Shown here: positions 12,084 through 23,935 of the stretch, in pieces
Layout of the letters: each line of letters opens with the position of its first letter
Numbering within the stretch: position 1 is the first letter of the stretch
Assembly (NCBI RefSeq): GCF_042477335.2
Contig: NC_091260.1
Location: forward strand, 48,751,001-48,815,000
Source: Ovis canadensis
Taxonomy: Eukaryota; Chordata; Mammalia; Artiodactyla; Bovidae
Direction: 5' to 3'
DNA length: 64,000 nt
Notes under the pieces: generated by a model
Seen by the model: only the letters and a program-made list of their open reading frames with translations
Databases searched by the model: none
What the model was told of the DNA's origin: nothing
Program-made: the position numbers and the translations under genes

Positions 12084-12659
12084 TTAGTGGCAGTGTTCGC
12101 TTGGATCTAAAAGGGCAGTGGAGGACAGGCTGCTGTTCTTACTTGGGGCAGGGGAGGCAAGACCCAGGGGAATAGCCATTTGCATTTTATACTCCGAACA
12201 GAGTGCTGGCTCTGGTGGATTTGCTGGTGGGCTCTCCTTGTCTCCAGACATGGGTGAAGCCAACTGGGATACATAATTCAAATTAGCTTCTCCAGCTGGG
12301 ATTTCTCCCAGGGAGTTCATGTAGTTTTGTTCCAGTGTCTTTAGTAAATTTTCAGGTGAAGTCAGTGGTCCCAGCTGACAGTGTGGGGCTTGAGGGGTTA
12401 CTGGGAAATGTCCACAATAACCCAAGTCAGAAGCTGCCTGATTATAGGTAAAGTTCTCAAAACAGATGCAAGGTCCAGGGCCAGAGTAGTTCTTCTCTGT
12501 GGGGAGCAGGTCCAGATAGACAGGCTTAGTACCTTTAGTTTCTGTGGGTGACTTCCTAGTGCCTATGAACTGTATCTTACTCCCTTCAGGCTTGTTTACA
12601 ACTTCGATAGCATCTGGAACACAGTCGTTGACGTTCATTATTGTTATATGAGGATTCTC
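12084..12659 (-). CDS. OSMR: OSMR exon 18, cytoplasmic tail and stop
   Basis: Encodes residues 783-973 of the intracellular domain. The acceptor (TTTCAG on the - strand) ends at 12660 and the exon opens [20 protein letters not shown], collinear with human OSMR. The tail keeps Tyr854 in ENFTYNQ (equivalent of the Shc-docking tyrosine of human OSMR) and two YxxQ STAT3-recruitment motifs, Tyr911 (YVSQ) and Tyr939 (YKMQ). It ends ...LLDPSEHCH with a stop at 12084-12086. This is the longest exon and the easiest to recognise. Confidence 0.98.
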   Translation of the reverse strand, partial: ENPHITIMNVNDCVPDAIEVVNKPEGSKIQFIGTRKSPTETKGTKPVYLDLLPTEKNYSGPGPCICFENFTYNQAASDLGYCGHFPVTPQAPHCQLGPLTSPENLLKTLEQNYMNSLGEIPAGEANLNYVSQLASPMSGDKESPPANPPEPALCSEYKMQMAIPLGLASPAPSKNSSLSSTALLDPSEHCH

Positions 12660-13000
12660 CTGAAACAGAAACACAAAATGGGCAAAGATAATGTGTGTGT
12701 TTGTGTATCACGGTATATAAAGTATGTGAAATGCACTGAGAGCTTCACTTTTTTGTGTGTTTTATCCTGGTCACAAGTTAATGGTGGTGATCACAAGGAA
12801 GTGACACTGAAAACCAAAGGATAGGCCCTGACAGAAGAAGTCAAAGCTAGGTTCACTCATCTCATGGCTGGGGGAGCAGAGGTGGCTCTTGCTTTGTTAT
12901 ATCTTCCTAAGGAGGTCTAGGATTGTATGGTTATTATAGCCCAACCCCTGGGTTAGTCTTTAATAAGTACATGGTATCCCTAGAATTTCCCAGCATTTAC

Positions 13001-13073
13001 CTTGAATTTTATTAATGACAGGACGCTGCTCTTGTAAGGGTCTGGAATGTCAGGATAACACTTGTCCTTCAAC
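13001..13073 (-). CDS. OSMR: OSMR exon 17, Box1
   Basis: 73-bp exon coding residues 758-782 just inside the membrane, [17 protein letters not shown] then LSLIKFK. PDIPDP (765-770) is the proline-rich Box1 that binds JAK kinases in type I cytokine receptors. Acceptor TTTTCCAG and donor GTAAATG flank it; it starts one base into the Trp codon begun in exon 16. Confidence 0.95.
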
Positions 13074-13208
13074 CTGGAAAACCAATGAAAATTTCACTGA
13101 ATTTTGCAATAGAGTGGAATGGTTAAGAGTGAGAAACATGGAGTCAGATTAATCCTTGCTTTATCACTCTTAACACTGTAACCTTAAGCAAGCTTTTTAA
13201 CCTTCCTA

Positions 13209-13720
13209 TGACCAACCTAGATAGCATATTCAAAAGCAGAGACATTACTTTGCCAACAAAGGTCTGTCTAGTCAAGGCTATGGTTTTTCCAGTAGTCATG
13301 TATGGATGTGAGTTGGACTATAAAGAAAACTGAGCACCAAAGAACTGATGCTTTTGAACTGTGGTGTTGGAGAAGACTCTTGAGAGTCTCGGACTGCAAG
13401 GAGGTCCAGCCAGTCCATTCTAAAGGAGATCAGTCCTGGGTGTTCTTCGGAAGGACTGATGCTAAAGCTGAAACTCCAGTACTCTGGCCACCTCCTGCAA
13501 AGAGTTGACTCATTGGAAAAGACTCTGACACTGGGAGGGATTGGGGGCAGGAGGAGAAGGGGACAACAGGATGAGATGGCTGGATGGCATCACTGACTCG
13601 ATGGACGTGAGTCTGAGTGAACTCTGGGAGTTGGTAATGGACAGGGAGGCCTGGCGTGCTGCAATTCATGGGGTTGCAAAGAGTCGGACACAACTGAGCG
13701 ACTGAACTGAACTGAACTGA
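13209..13720 (+). repeat. 5'-truncated BovB LINE
   Basis: Last ~510 bp of BovB in sense orientation in OSMR intron 16, from the GCATATTCAAAAGCAGAGAC segment to the tandem GAACTGAACTGAACTGA terminus typical of the family. Confidence 0.92.
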
Positions 13721-14095
13721 TGCTTTGATTTCCTCACTGGTTCAATGGAGATCATTATGGTAGTGACGGTGTTGGAAGGATTAAGTGAGTTGTTATATGT
13801 AAAGCACTGAAAATACTGTTAAGCACATGGTAAAGTGAAATATAAATATTAGCTCTTGCTATTTAACAAGTTTTGCAATATTTTCAAACAGTTTCCTTAT
13901 GTATTGACTTATTGCTTATCTGTTGATAAACAAGATTACTCAAAATTTTTCATATTTTTACCAAATCTTCCTTTGTCCTTTCCCTTCCAGCACTTTGCCT
14001 CATATGATCCAGTATGATTTCTATCTTATTAAATTCCTTTCTAGATTTTTTTCCTTTGACTCTCTTCTTGGATGAAACCTTCCCCACACACTTAC

Positions 14096-14177
14096 CACTG
14101 GCTTTTTAGGTAGCAGGTGATCATGACGACCAAAACGCAGAAAATCATGGGGAGAATGATGTGTATCAGTATATGGG
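14096..14177 (-). CDS. OSMR: OSMR exon 16, transmembrane segment
   Basis: 82-bp exon coding residues 731-757. The peptide [18 protein letters not shown] continues into ITCYLKSQ: one hydrophobic helix (about 733-754) followed by basic residues, as expected for a single-pass type I receptor. The donor (GTAAGTG) and acceptor (CTCCAG) fit, and both split codons match neighbouring exons. Confidence 0.95.
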
Positions 14178-14760
14178 CTGGAGAAAGGGAAAAGAAAGGG
14201 ATTTTTTAGTGACTGCTTTTCCCTCAAAGAAATGAGTTTTACATGTCTGTTATTTCTCAGAACTCCCTTTGTGCAAGATTCACTCTGAGTGCTGTCTGAC
14301 TGGTGGGGAGCAGGGTGGTGAGACGCCAACCAGCCAACACAGGGACCCATCTGCCCTTAATACTTGTGGCTCAAACTCGTTACCTCTCTTGACAGAATGG
14401 ATCATTACTCCCCATTCTTCACTCCCTCTCTGTATGAGAAGTATACTCCACCCCCTTGACTTGGAGGCTCAGCTGTGACTTGGTTTGCCCAATGGGAGGT
14501 GAGCAGTAGTCACGCTGGTAGCTGAGTTGACTGTGCTTAGAGTTGGCTTGCTCGAGTGTTCCTGTGATGCACTCTGAGCAGAGCTGGCCCCTCAGAGCCA
14601 CTGTCCTTCAATCTGAGCCTCAGGGAATGAACAAACTACATGGAACAGACCTAAACGTGCCTGAAGCTTGGAGCCCCACTGGGTTCAACCTGTGTCAGCC
14701 AAGCCAGGAGCATGAAGAGACAGATCTGTTTCTGTATGCCACTGAGATTTGGAGGTATTT

Positions 14761-15092
14761 TTGTTAGTCGTTGTTCAGTCACTAGGTCGTGTCCAACTCT
14801 TTGCGACCCCATGAACTGCAGCACACCAGGCTTCCCTGTCCTTAACTATCTCCTGGAGTTTGCTCAAACTCATGTCCATCTCATCTTCTGTCGCCCCCTT
14901 CTCCTGCCCTCAATCTTTCCCAGCATCAGGGTCTTTTCCAATGAATGGGCTCTTCACATCAGGTAGCTAAAATATTGGAGCTTCAACATCAGTCCTTCCA
15001 ATGAATATTCAAGATTGGTTTCCTTTAGGACTGACTGGTTTGATCTCCTTGCTGTCCAAGGGACTCTCAAGAGTCCTCTCCAGTACCACAAG
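14761..15092 (-). repeat. 5'-truncated BovB LINE
   Basis: Reverse BovB 3' end in OSMR intron 15, from GTTGTTCAGTCACTAGG to GTCCTCTCCAGTACCACA. AGGTATTTT on both sides (near 14753 and 15091) is a likely target-site duplication. Confidence 0.88.
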
Positions 15093-15703
15093 GTATTTTA
15101 TTACCCATCAAAAATGGACTAATGTACCCCTTCTAGTTAGGGTCTAATAAAATTACCTAAATCATAACCTAGGTAATTATTCTACTTATTTCTCAGCTAT
15201 ATCAACCTGTACTTCATTTTCATAAATGCCCATCTTCCTGTTCTCAATGCTTGCAAATCCACCAAAGAATAGTGTAGATAGGTTGTTAAACATCCTCTTT
15301 TATAAAAGCAAATCATACAAGGGCATTTGAAGGCTGATAGTCATTCACATGCACATATATTTCTGCTGACAAAAACACCCCCACCCCTCTCTAGACAGAA
15401 GTCATAAGGGTCTTTCCAAGTCAACACTAAAATATGCTATCTGTGATTTTCAAACTGTTCTGGGACTGAGAAAGTTTCCAGGTCATAGATCAGGCATATT
15501 AGCTTCACTCTTATCTATGCTGTGGGATTCTGTGTAACTTTTTTTTTTTTTCTTTCATGAGTTTCATCTAGAGAAAGAAAGAGACAAAGACAAAGAAGAA
15601 AGCTTTAAACATCCCTGATCTAGACAAAGTCCGCAACTGTGCGTGTCGTTTGTCAGTTTCCCAGGAACCCCTAAGAGGAGAGTTCTGATTTGGAAAAACT
15701 CAC

Positions 15704-15871
15704 AGTAGTCATCCGGAGTCGTGACCTTTGTGAAGTCATCCAGGGGACCCTCACCAGCACTTGTATAAGGAGTGACGAAAAACTCATAGACAGACTCTGG
15801 CTGTAGGTCTTTCACAACAAGTGTCTTTTGATCCGGGTTGTCAATTGTGTATTTGCAACCTACTGAATTAT
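15704..15871 (-). CDS. OSMR: OSMR exon 15, last FNIII repeat C-half
   Basis: 168-bp exon coding residues 675-730 of the membrane-proximal fibronectin type III repeat ([13 protein letters not shown]..., [20 protein letters not shown], then [12 protein letters not shown]). The motif [18 protein letters not shown] is the conserved F/G strand region of FNIII. Donor GTGAGTT; acceptor AACACAG after a T-rich tract. Cow differs from human between Asp675 and Cys679. Confidence 0.96.
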
Positions 15872-16096
15872 CTGTGTTTAAAAAAAAAAATTTTTTTTTA
15901 AGAAGAAAAAAAAATGATTAAGAAAAAAAAAATAATAAAGATCTTGTGAGACAGTCAGGCACTAATACTTCTGTGGACTCAGCACTGCCAACATTTCTAA
16001 ACCAATCAAAAATGAAATCATAATTTCATGACACTGGGCATACTAAGATGTTTGGGAGATGGCAAGCAAGATGAGCATTCCACTAAGCAAGGGCTA

Positions 16097-16118
16097 TGGG
16101 GGGTGGGGTGCGGGGGGA
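16097..16118 (+). other. G-run capable of forming a G-quadruplex
   Basis: Runs of 6, 4 and 6 G separated by T and TGC in OSMR intron 14, on the strand opposite to the OSMR transcript. A quadruplex is inferred from composition only. Confidence 0.4.
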
Positions 16119-16500
16119 ACTCAAATCTGCCACAGAGAGAGTAAGAGCTTGCCAGAGCTACTTAGAATACATTGCGATAAGCTTTAACAAAGTCAAAAAA
16201 AGAAAATGAGGTTAGCAAGCAAGTTTCCTGAGCAGTAAGTAGGTTTTCTTAAGGAGCTAGGAGTACTTCAAGTGCTTCTAAAAATACGGGCCACACTGTT
16301 TTTAAGTAAGTTGAAATCCTGGCCCCCATCGTCCTGTCCACCCTACTAATTTAAGGACACTATTCGATCATTAAAGCATGCGAGCACAGAAATCAGCCTG
16401 GACACGATCAGAGATGGCTGGTAGCCTTTCCAATGATTTCAAGTAAGGAGATCTTGAAACTGTAAACAGACTGAAAAAAAGAAAAATCAAAAAGTGTCAC

Positions 16501-16677
16501 CTGGAAGAACTGTCTTTTCAAATTCCCGGTGGCACTTCTCCCCTGTCTTGGACTTCAGGTAGACATAGTACCCTTGTATAAAACCAGTTTGAGATTCGGT
16601 GGAATAATCCTTCCAACTCAGCGTGAAGGAATGGGAGGTCAAGTTAATCGTGGCCACTTCAGGGTTGTATGAAGGAG
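16501..16677 (-). CDS. OSMR: OSMR exon 14, last FNIII repeat N-half
   Basis: 177-bp exon coding residues 616-674: [40 protein letters not shown] and [35 protein letters not shown] and GFIQGY are near-identical to human OSMR. Donor GTGACAC is weak but in the right phase; acceptor TTCTTAG. Confidence 0.96.
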
Positions 16678-17117
16678 CTAAGAAAGGAAGGTGAGATAAC
16701 GTAAGAGTCACAATTTGGAAGCAGTCTCGGAGCATTCATGTAAATCGAAGGTAGAACCACAGCCCACTCTATAGGTGCTTATGACAAGTGAAGGACTCTT
16801 AGCTTTTTCTCTGACTTTGTTCATGATAGCTGGGAAGGAACAAGCTTCATCTTGTTCACGCCTTGCCTCTCCCAGAAGTAGAAATGGATGCCCAGAGAGA
16901 TTCAATAACTTGTGCAAAGTCACACCGCAAAAAAGAAAATAAAGGCTTCCCTAGACTTTTTTCTGCGCCTGACTGAATTCTAAACAGTGTTTGGGAGAAT
17001 GAACTGAAAAGTAGGGGGAAGGGAGGAGGAGGAAGGGTTATGTTTGAAGAGGTCAAGGTGGCTTTGAAGAGTTTTAGTTCCCAGGCAGTGGCAACGCACA
17101 GTTGTCCAAGTGCATGT

Positions 17118-17340
17118 GTGTGTGTGTTAAGTCGCTTCAGTCGTGTATGACTCTGTGCAACCCTATGGACCTCACCCCACCAGTCTCCTCTGTCCATGGG
17201 ATTCTCCAGGCAAGAAGACTGGAGTGGGCCACATTCCCTCCTCCAGAGGATCTTCCCGACTCAGAGATTGAACCCACATCTCTTAGGCCTCCTGCCTTGG
17301 CAGGAGGGTTCTTCACCACTAGTGCCACCTGGGAAGGCCC
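17118..17340 (-). repeat. Bov-tA/BOV-A2-type SINE
   Basis: Reverse SINE in OSMR intron 13 (GTTAAGTCGCTTCAGTCGTG ... inverted tRNA head near 17320). GTCCAAGTG on both sides (near 17103 and 17342) looks like the target-site duplication. Confidence 0.88.
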
Positions 17341-18348
17341 CGTCCAAGTGTGGGAAGACTTCATTCTGAGGCTGCCCTGAGCCTGTTTCAGCACATAAGC
17401 TGGTGCATGCCTGGCCTGCAGCCACCAACACTCACAGAAATGTCCCTCCCACCTGTCTGGGACAACACCCACTCAATGGAGAATACCAAGAGCTGGTCTG
17501 ATTGATGCAAGGTAACCAAGGACCCAGCCGCCCAACTCCCAGTGGGTGTGCCAAGAAACTAAATAAGCAACCACATGAAAGGATCAAAACTTGCCCATTT
17601 TGCTGGTGGAATCAAAGTACAATGTCTAAGAGGGGCAGCAGTTTCACAGTATATCTGCCAAAAGTCTTAAAACCTGTAAAACTGTATTTAAGAAGTTCCA
17701 CCTTCTGGTTCAAGTATTCTACCTCTAGGACTTTATTTAAAAACCATCATCAGTGCAATGGACAAAGATTCAGCTAAAATGATGGTGAGTCAGATAAGGC
17801 ATAAGGGGATTTGGCCAAGAAAAAGAGAGAGACTGAATATTAGAGACTGCAAGAAAATTGAGGGTGAATTTTATAGTTTTTAATTGAAAAACATTTTAAT
17901 CATCCTGAAAGTCCAAAGATGGGTGATCTGCCATACGCAACCCATGAGGCAGTTTGCAGTCATAATGACTGAAAAGGTAAATATTACTTAGTGACATGAG
18001 TCAAAAAGGACTTTACAAAACTGCATAGAGTAAGATCTGATTTTTATATCAAAGTGTATGCCTGTACTGACAAAGAACACACACAAAACATTAACTGGAT
18101 ATGTGCCCTTGGGTGGTAAAATCGGTCAGAGTTTTGTCTTCTTTTGCATAACATTTCATGAATTGTCTTTAATGAAAATGTTTTATGCTTATGATTAAAA
18201 AACAATGTTTTTAAAAACCCAATGGCCAGAATAAATAGCACACTGAAAATTAGGAAAGGTGCTATAATTTTCCTAAAGCTGAAGCAAAGAGTCTCTGAAT
18301 TGTCCTGAACAAGTCTATCCATGGACACAGTAAATGCTTTAAACTTAC

Positions 18349-18453
18349 CCAGTTCCTTCAAATAGCCAGCTTTTTTCTCTAATAAATGGGCCATCCCTTT
18401 TGCAGAAATTTCATAAATTCTGAAGTCGTAGCGAACCCCTGGTCTAAAAGCAT
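18349..18453 (-). CDS. OSMR: OSMR exon 13, second FNIII repeat C-half
   Basis: 105-bp exon coding residues 581-615: [20 protein letters not shown] then [25 protein letters not shown] is the conserved F-strand signature of human OSMR. Donor GTAAGTT and acceptor TTCTCTAG; split codons join exon 12 (Asp) and exon 14 (Ala). Confidence 0.96.
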
Positions 18454-18639
18454 CTAGAGAAGAAAAGTCAACAGATTGTCAATAACACAGGAAGACATTC
18501 TCTTTATTTCTGAAAACGAAAAGAATGAAAAATGAATTTGGGTCACCTTAAACAATCTTCCTCCTCGGAGTTTCTGCCCTTCATCTCTACCATCTTCCCG
18601 CCTTCCCCTGAGCCTTGGAATCCTCCGGCATATCTGACA

Positions 18640-18656
18640 ATGGGGGGAGGGGGGGT
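18640..18656 (+). other. G-run (GGGGGGAGGGGGGG)
   Basis: Two long G tracts in OSMR intron 12, a possible intermolecular or short-loop G-quadruplex former. Composition-based only. Confidence 0.4.
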
Positions 18657-18949
18657 GCTGTTCTCTACATCATCCTCTCTCAAAATACCCTTATCCATGT
18701 GCATCAAACTGGGTGCAGAATTCAACCAGAACCAGAAAACCATGTAAAACTCTCTTCTGACTCTAAATCTCCCGCCAGCGACGCGCCCTTTCTCCGCCCA
18801 TGAGAGGCAAGCGCCTGGGAAGATCTGCTTCCAGTAACTCACTTGCCCCTCACCCCACACCTCTAACACTGCTCAATAAAGGAAGACTCCTCCTCCCCAT
18901 TCCCGCCAGCCACCCGAATGACCCCACTGGGCCTCATCAGTGAAGTGGT

Positions 18950-19112
18950 GGGGTGGTGGTGGTTTAGTCGCTAAGTCATTTCCTACTTTTGCAACCCCAT
19001 GGACTGTAGCCCATCAGGCTCCTCTGTCCACTGTCTGTGGGATTTCCCAGGCAAAAACACTCGAGGGGTTTGCCATTTCCTTCATCAGTCACTCTCTGGA
19101 TCGACAATTCCC
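18950..19112 (-). repeat. Partial Bov-tA-type SINE
   Basis: Reverse SINE in OSMR intron 12 (TTTAGTCGCTAAGTCATTTCC ... GGGTTTGCCATTTCCTTC), diverged and lacking the tRNA head. Confidence 0.75.
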
Positions 19113-19128
19113 ACATCTCTACCTTGTG

Positions 19129-19147
19129 GCCAGCAGATGGCGCCACT
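19129..19147 (+). promoter_or_regulatory. Predicted CTCF-binding motif
   Basis: The + strand reads TGGCCAGCAGATGGCGCCA, agreeing at every defined position with the CTCF core CCASYAGRKGGCR and with the TGG.../GCGCY extensions. It lies in OSMR intron 12 about 20 bp from a truncated SINE, but outside the part of the SINE I can recognise. The match is seen; occupancy is inferred. Confidence 0.55.
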
Positions 19148-19608
19148 AACCCACGGCTCAAGCCACTACCCTACGCTCCTTAAACTGCTACACTTGCAAC
19201 CTGGAAAAGACAAATCCAGTGTGGCGGGGAAAGAGACCAAGTTGCATTGAAACTGAAGGAGTTGATAATCGACTACCATCAACTCTACCCCTATGTCTTC
19301 CAAATCCACATCTTTGCTTTGGTATAAGCTCTCAGGACGACTGTTACAGAGGTCCTTTGCTATCCATTTGAGACTGCTGGCTTAGAACAAATTCATGAAT
19401 CTTATGAACACCTATCCAGACTTACATCTGGATGGATCTGTAAAAGTAAATATAAAGGTCAAAACTTAGACCACATCACTGCAAAACTTGAACTCCAAGA
19501 CCCACGTGGGATTTGGAGTTACCAGTGAGCACAGAGTATCTGAGATGGTCCAGAAATCCTAGTTGAATTAGGTGGATGGAGTGAGATGGTAATACAGAAG
19601 GTTCTTAC

Positions 19609-19788
19609 CTGAGCTAATAACTGTGCCTGTGTTAGTGGGGCCTAGGTTTTTCCACCGGAGAACACAGGGAAGGTTCTGGGGATCGTCACACCACTCCACA
19701 ACATAACCTGTGGCATTTCTGGATTGGGGTTTCCAAGACATGTGAAATCCATCCTCTGTACCATTCACTCGCCCTTCTTCAACATTTT
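19609..19788 (-). CDS. OSMR: OSMR exon 12, second FNIII repeat N-half
   Basis: 180-bp exon coding residues 521-580: NVEEGRVNGTEDGFHMSWKP, QSRNATGYVVEWCDDPQNLP, then RWKNLGPTNTGTVISS. GYVVxWCD is conserved with human OSMR. Donor GTAAGAA and acceptor CGTACAG; the first codon is completed by the G left by exon 11. Confidence 0.96.
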
Positions 19789-22426
19789 CTGTACGTTACA
19801 AAGAGGGCAATGCTTCAGATTTAATTAATCAGACATTCTGCAAAAGTATCTAAAGAAGAAAATAAGCTTGAACGTGCTGTGTATCTAGCAGGTCCAAGCC
19901 TTCCCTCTGTAACTGTGACAGGGCTTAGGATAAGGGCAGGAGGGATGTTTTCATCAGGTTTTTCCTACCTCTCACTCCCAATAAATATTCGTACCTGCCC
20001 CTCAAATGTCCCTTGTCCTGAGAGACCCAAAGAAACATCAGCTCCTAAGACAGGGATCAGCAGGCAGGACCACTGGTGGAACAAATCCAACTTCGAAAGC
20101 TTGTTTTTACTAAGAACAGTTCTAAGATTTTTCAACTGTTGTTGAAAACAAAGGATAGAAAATACAAATTGGAAAATGATGATTGAAGTGCCTATATTAA
20201 TGTCTAAAATATTTATGCTCTGCCTTTTTACTGAAAAAGTAGTTGACCTTTGACCTAGAACTGTGTCTGGTACTTGATCTACTTTCAAAAACTATCTGTT
20301 GAATAATTCAGCTTATTCCCCCACACAATGCTGGCTGCCTCAGAATGAACTCCTGTCTCCAAGATGTTAGGGGTAGAAACTGAGGTGATCGCAGCGCAAA
20401 ACAGGAAGAAATGATTCACATACATCCAGAGTCAGATTATGGAAGGGTGTGACAGTACTTGTGACCTAGGATGCTGCCTCAGTGTATTTTATGCAGCAGG
20501 GTAATCTTCCATACATCTGACAATTGGACAAAAGGTGATGGTCTCAATGGACTACAGCGCTGCTGACTTCAAGCAGGTCAGTCTAGGTCTGGAGGGATGA
20601 GAACTTCTGTTTCCAAGGCTGATTCCACAGCCTCCCGCTGTTCAGAAAGCAGTGGACCCAGGCAGTCACTTGAATGAAAGCAGACTCTGATCAAGGACTG
20701 GGCCTGCAAGCAGCTGTTCAGAGAGGCAACCAGTGTGGTACAAGCAAATATGACATGGGATGGACTTAATACTCCACATATACTTCTTGTTTCTCTGCAA
20801 TTCATATTTGATGAGGCATCTTTTCTTTTATCTGGCAATTCTAATTACAGCTGAATGTTGATGGGTGCTATCAAATTTTCCAGGGCACCAAATTATCATC
20901 CAGCTGGGAGCACCCAAACAAATGTGCAGCCCCAGGTATAAGGTCAGGGGTCCCCCACGAAGGCCTGTGCCTATCCTACCCACACAGCTTCTGTCTTTCT
21001 TCATCAGAGACCCAAATCTCTTTCATGTTGAAGCTGACATTTTCCACTTATTCATATTGACTATAATTTCACCCCAAACTTAAAGCATAACTCTCCAAAG
21101 CTGTTCTCTAACCTTGCAAATATGTCTGGAGAAGTGAGGGGAGAAGCAAAGAAAAGGGAATCTTTTCTTTTCAGTCATTCACACTTTAGCATGAATTGGC
21201 TGAACCTCCTTGGCCTGTCTCATAGCACATCAGTGCCTTTATCCACTCTAGAGACATAAGAATGTGGACCATATCGGAAGGCTGGATAGAGCCTCACAAG
21301 GGGACGGAGTGGGTTCTGAAGGTAGGGCATGAGGAAGGAAGACAGGGTGGGAACCCCCAGATGGGGATGACCCCAAAACAGAGAAGAGTGTTTAGCAGAG
21401 TTGTTTGAGCTGAGCCTCCCTGGAGGTAGAGTTTATCTATCAGCTCCCCAAGGAGTGAATGAAATGCCCACCTTTCCTGTTCTGTTCCTAATAAAGACAG
21501 AATACAACCATTCACTTCCTTCTCTGATACAGTTCTTCAAAAGCAAAGATTATGTCAAGTAACTCCTTAGTTTTTCTTCTGCGGCACAATCCCAATTTCT
21601 TTTTCTTACTTGACACACTTTATGGTTCTTAACCAAAATAAATCAGACAAAAATAATAACACCCTCCAATCTAGCCCATTTAACCTAAATGTAAGCCTAA
21701 TTTGAATAACAGGTATAAAGCGACCCGACATAGCCCCACAAGCAGGGTATGACAAAGCAGTAACTGAAGGGTGACATCATTGCAAGGTTCACAAATCAAT
21801 TTAGGATGTCTGTGAGGTGCTGTCCAAGTGTGCAGTGTCTGAGTGTGTGTACCACTGGGGGTGGGGTTAGTGCAACCAACTTCCTTTCATAGCTCTCCCA
21901 GGAAGGAAAGTAACACCATTATTGATTGTACATGTAAGGTCATTTCCACCTTGTTTGGACTTTCACAGGCTAAGTGTTTAGACAGTTATCATCGTTTATT
22001 CCACAGCTTTGGCAAAGCCCTTTTTGAAAGATGATGCTAGTTCTCCTTGTGGCCAAAATTGACAAAATATTTTGCCATATAAGAAATGCAACTCATATTC
22101 CATAAGCCACAAAGCACACTCATACCAACTCTAACTCTGTTAGGACTGTTTGTTTGTGTTGCATTTATTTGAGTAAAATTTGAGATAACTTCCCAAATCA
22201 GTGGAAGAATCCCTGGAAGGGCAATGTCCTGAGCCATGGCTGAAATCTTCCCACACCGAGGAAGACTGTCCCAGAAACCTGCCAACATGCCTGGACCCAA
22301 AGAAAATGACAGTTTGGCAGCTGCATCTTTTGTCTCTCCAAACTACTCTTTCCAATTTATTCATATCTACCAAATAACACCATCAACATTTTCCTAGTGA
22401 AGAAAAACAAAACCAGAGAAACTCAC
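19789..22426 (-). other. OSMR: OSMR intron 11
   Basis: 2.6 kb of mostly unique-looking sequence with no recent SINE, BovB or L1 that I recognise. Unlike most OSMR introns it is free of young repeats. Confidence 0.5.
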
Positions 22427-22649
22427 CATTTTCAGGATGTCCAGAAATGGCAACTGCGGAAGCTGGAGAAGGGCCCACACTGTTGTGAGCCGTGACATAG
22501 ATCTGGTAAGAACTCTGATCGAGGGTTACTTTTGTGCTGTTGGCCGGAGCAGGGACAGAGAGGACCTCTAAACTGGATGGTTCATCAAGATTTTCTACAA
22601 CTACATTATAGAACAGGATCTTCCCATTGGTATGCACTTTTGATAGAGG
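22427..22649 (-). CDS. OSMR: OSMR exon 11, first FNIII repeat
   Basis: 223-bp exon coding residues 447-520: [40 protein letters not shown] and [35 protein letters not shown] and VPAPANSTK are shared with human OSMR, and NSVGPSPAS is the FNIII G strand. Acceptor TTTTCAG, donor GTGAGTT. A (GT)n tract lies about 100 bp upstream of the acceptor on the transcribed strand. Confidence 0.96.
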
Positions 22650-22745
22650 CTGAAAACAAATATTGACAATCATTTCAACATGGGCTTCCCTCTGAATAAG
22701 AATTTGCTTGATTGCTTTCTCATCTTTTAACTCCTTTGATTGCCT

Positions 22746-22748
<3 letters not shown>

Positions 22749-22781
<33 letters not shown>
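22749..22781. repeat. (CA)n/(GT)n microsatellite
   Basis: About 16 pure CA units on +, hence GT/GU in the OSMR transcript, starting 100 bp upstream of the exon 11 acceptor. Confidence 0.95.
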
Positions 22782-22782
<1 letters not shown>

Positions 22783-22982
22783 CAAATTAAAACAGTTGAA
22801 GAGCGAAAATAACCTTCTAAATTAACCACACTTGAAATCAGACATTCTACTTTAACTAAAATTGAGTACAGAATAGGATCATTTAGGGATGAGCTTAAGA
22901 GCATATCATGTCCAAAGGGTGACCAATTAAGGAATCGAGAGGAAGGGGGTTATTTAGCCTGGATTAAAACACACTTGGTGAG

Positions 22983-23190
22983 TATGGACTCAGTTGGTAA
23001 AGATTCCGCCTGCAATGCAGGAGATGCTGGTTTGATCCCTGGGTTGGAAAGATCCCCCGGAGGAGGAAATAGCTACCCACCTCACTACTCTTTCCTAGGA
23101 AATCCCATGGACAAAGGAGCCTGGTGGGCTGCAGTCCATGGGGTTGCAAGAGTCGGACATGACTTAGCAACTAAACCGCCACCACCACAG
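22983..23190 (+). repeat. Bov-tA-type SINE
   Basis: Sense SINE in OSMR intron 10 (CTCAGTTGGTAAAGATTCCG head; GAGTCGGACATGACTTAG tail ending in a CCACC run). GTGAGTA flanks on both sides. Confidence 0.88.
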
Positions 23191-23612
23191 TGAGTACAGA
23201 GCAGGGAAGACAGGAGTAACCCCAGACAGGAGGGGGCTGGGCTCCTGGAATGCCTCCCTCCACCAGCTGTGTCACCCCTTGCCTCCAAGCTGTGCTTCCC
23301 CAGACCCAGGGCCCACGGTCCCTCTTTCATATGATCCTCCAGGTTGTAGAGAGTTCTCTGTCCACACAACCCTAAGCCCACTCCCAAGGCCTCAACCCCC
23401 AGCCAGATGGTGCACCCCCAGACCTGAGATCAGGCTGGGGCAGCTGTTGGCTCTGGGTGTGGACAGAACCTGCCTGTACAGACTGGCGCATCCACAGGTG
23501 TGTGAACAAGCCCCCCGATGGGGAGGCCCAGAGTGGAGGTGGGAAGCAAAGTGGGGTGGGCGCTGGCTGGGGACTAGACACTAGACACTGAGGAATTCAA
23601 GAGCTCTGAGTG

Positions 23613-23935
23613 GGGCTTCCTTGATGGCTCAGATGGTAAAGAATCCGCCCACAATGCGGGGGACCTGGGTTGGATCCCTGGGTTGGGAAGATCCCCTGGA
23701 GGAGGGCATGGCAACCCACTCCAGTATTCTTGCCTGGAGAATCCCCAAGGACAGAGGAGCCTTGTGGGCTCCAGTCCATGGGGTCGCAAAGTCGAACACG
23801 ACTGGGTGACTAAGCACAGCACAGCATAGCCAGTATTCTTGTCTGGGAAATCCCATGGACAGAGGAGCCTGGTGAACTACAGTCCGTGGGATCAAAAAGA
23901 GTCGGCCATGACTTTGTGACTACATCACCACCACC
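23613..23935 (+). repeat. Dimeric BOV-A2-type SINE
   Basis: A complete tRNA-headed unit (23613-23820) followed directly by a second headless unit (about 23830-23935) that repeats CAGTATTCTTG...AGAGTCGG.CATGACT. This gives the dimer structure of BOV-A2 with a CACCACCACC tail. Confidence 0.85.
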
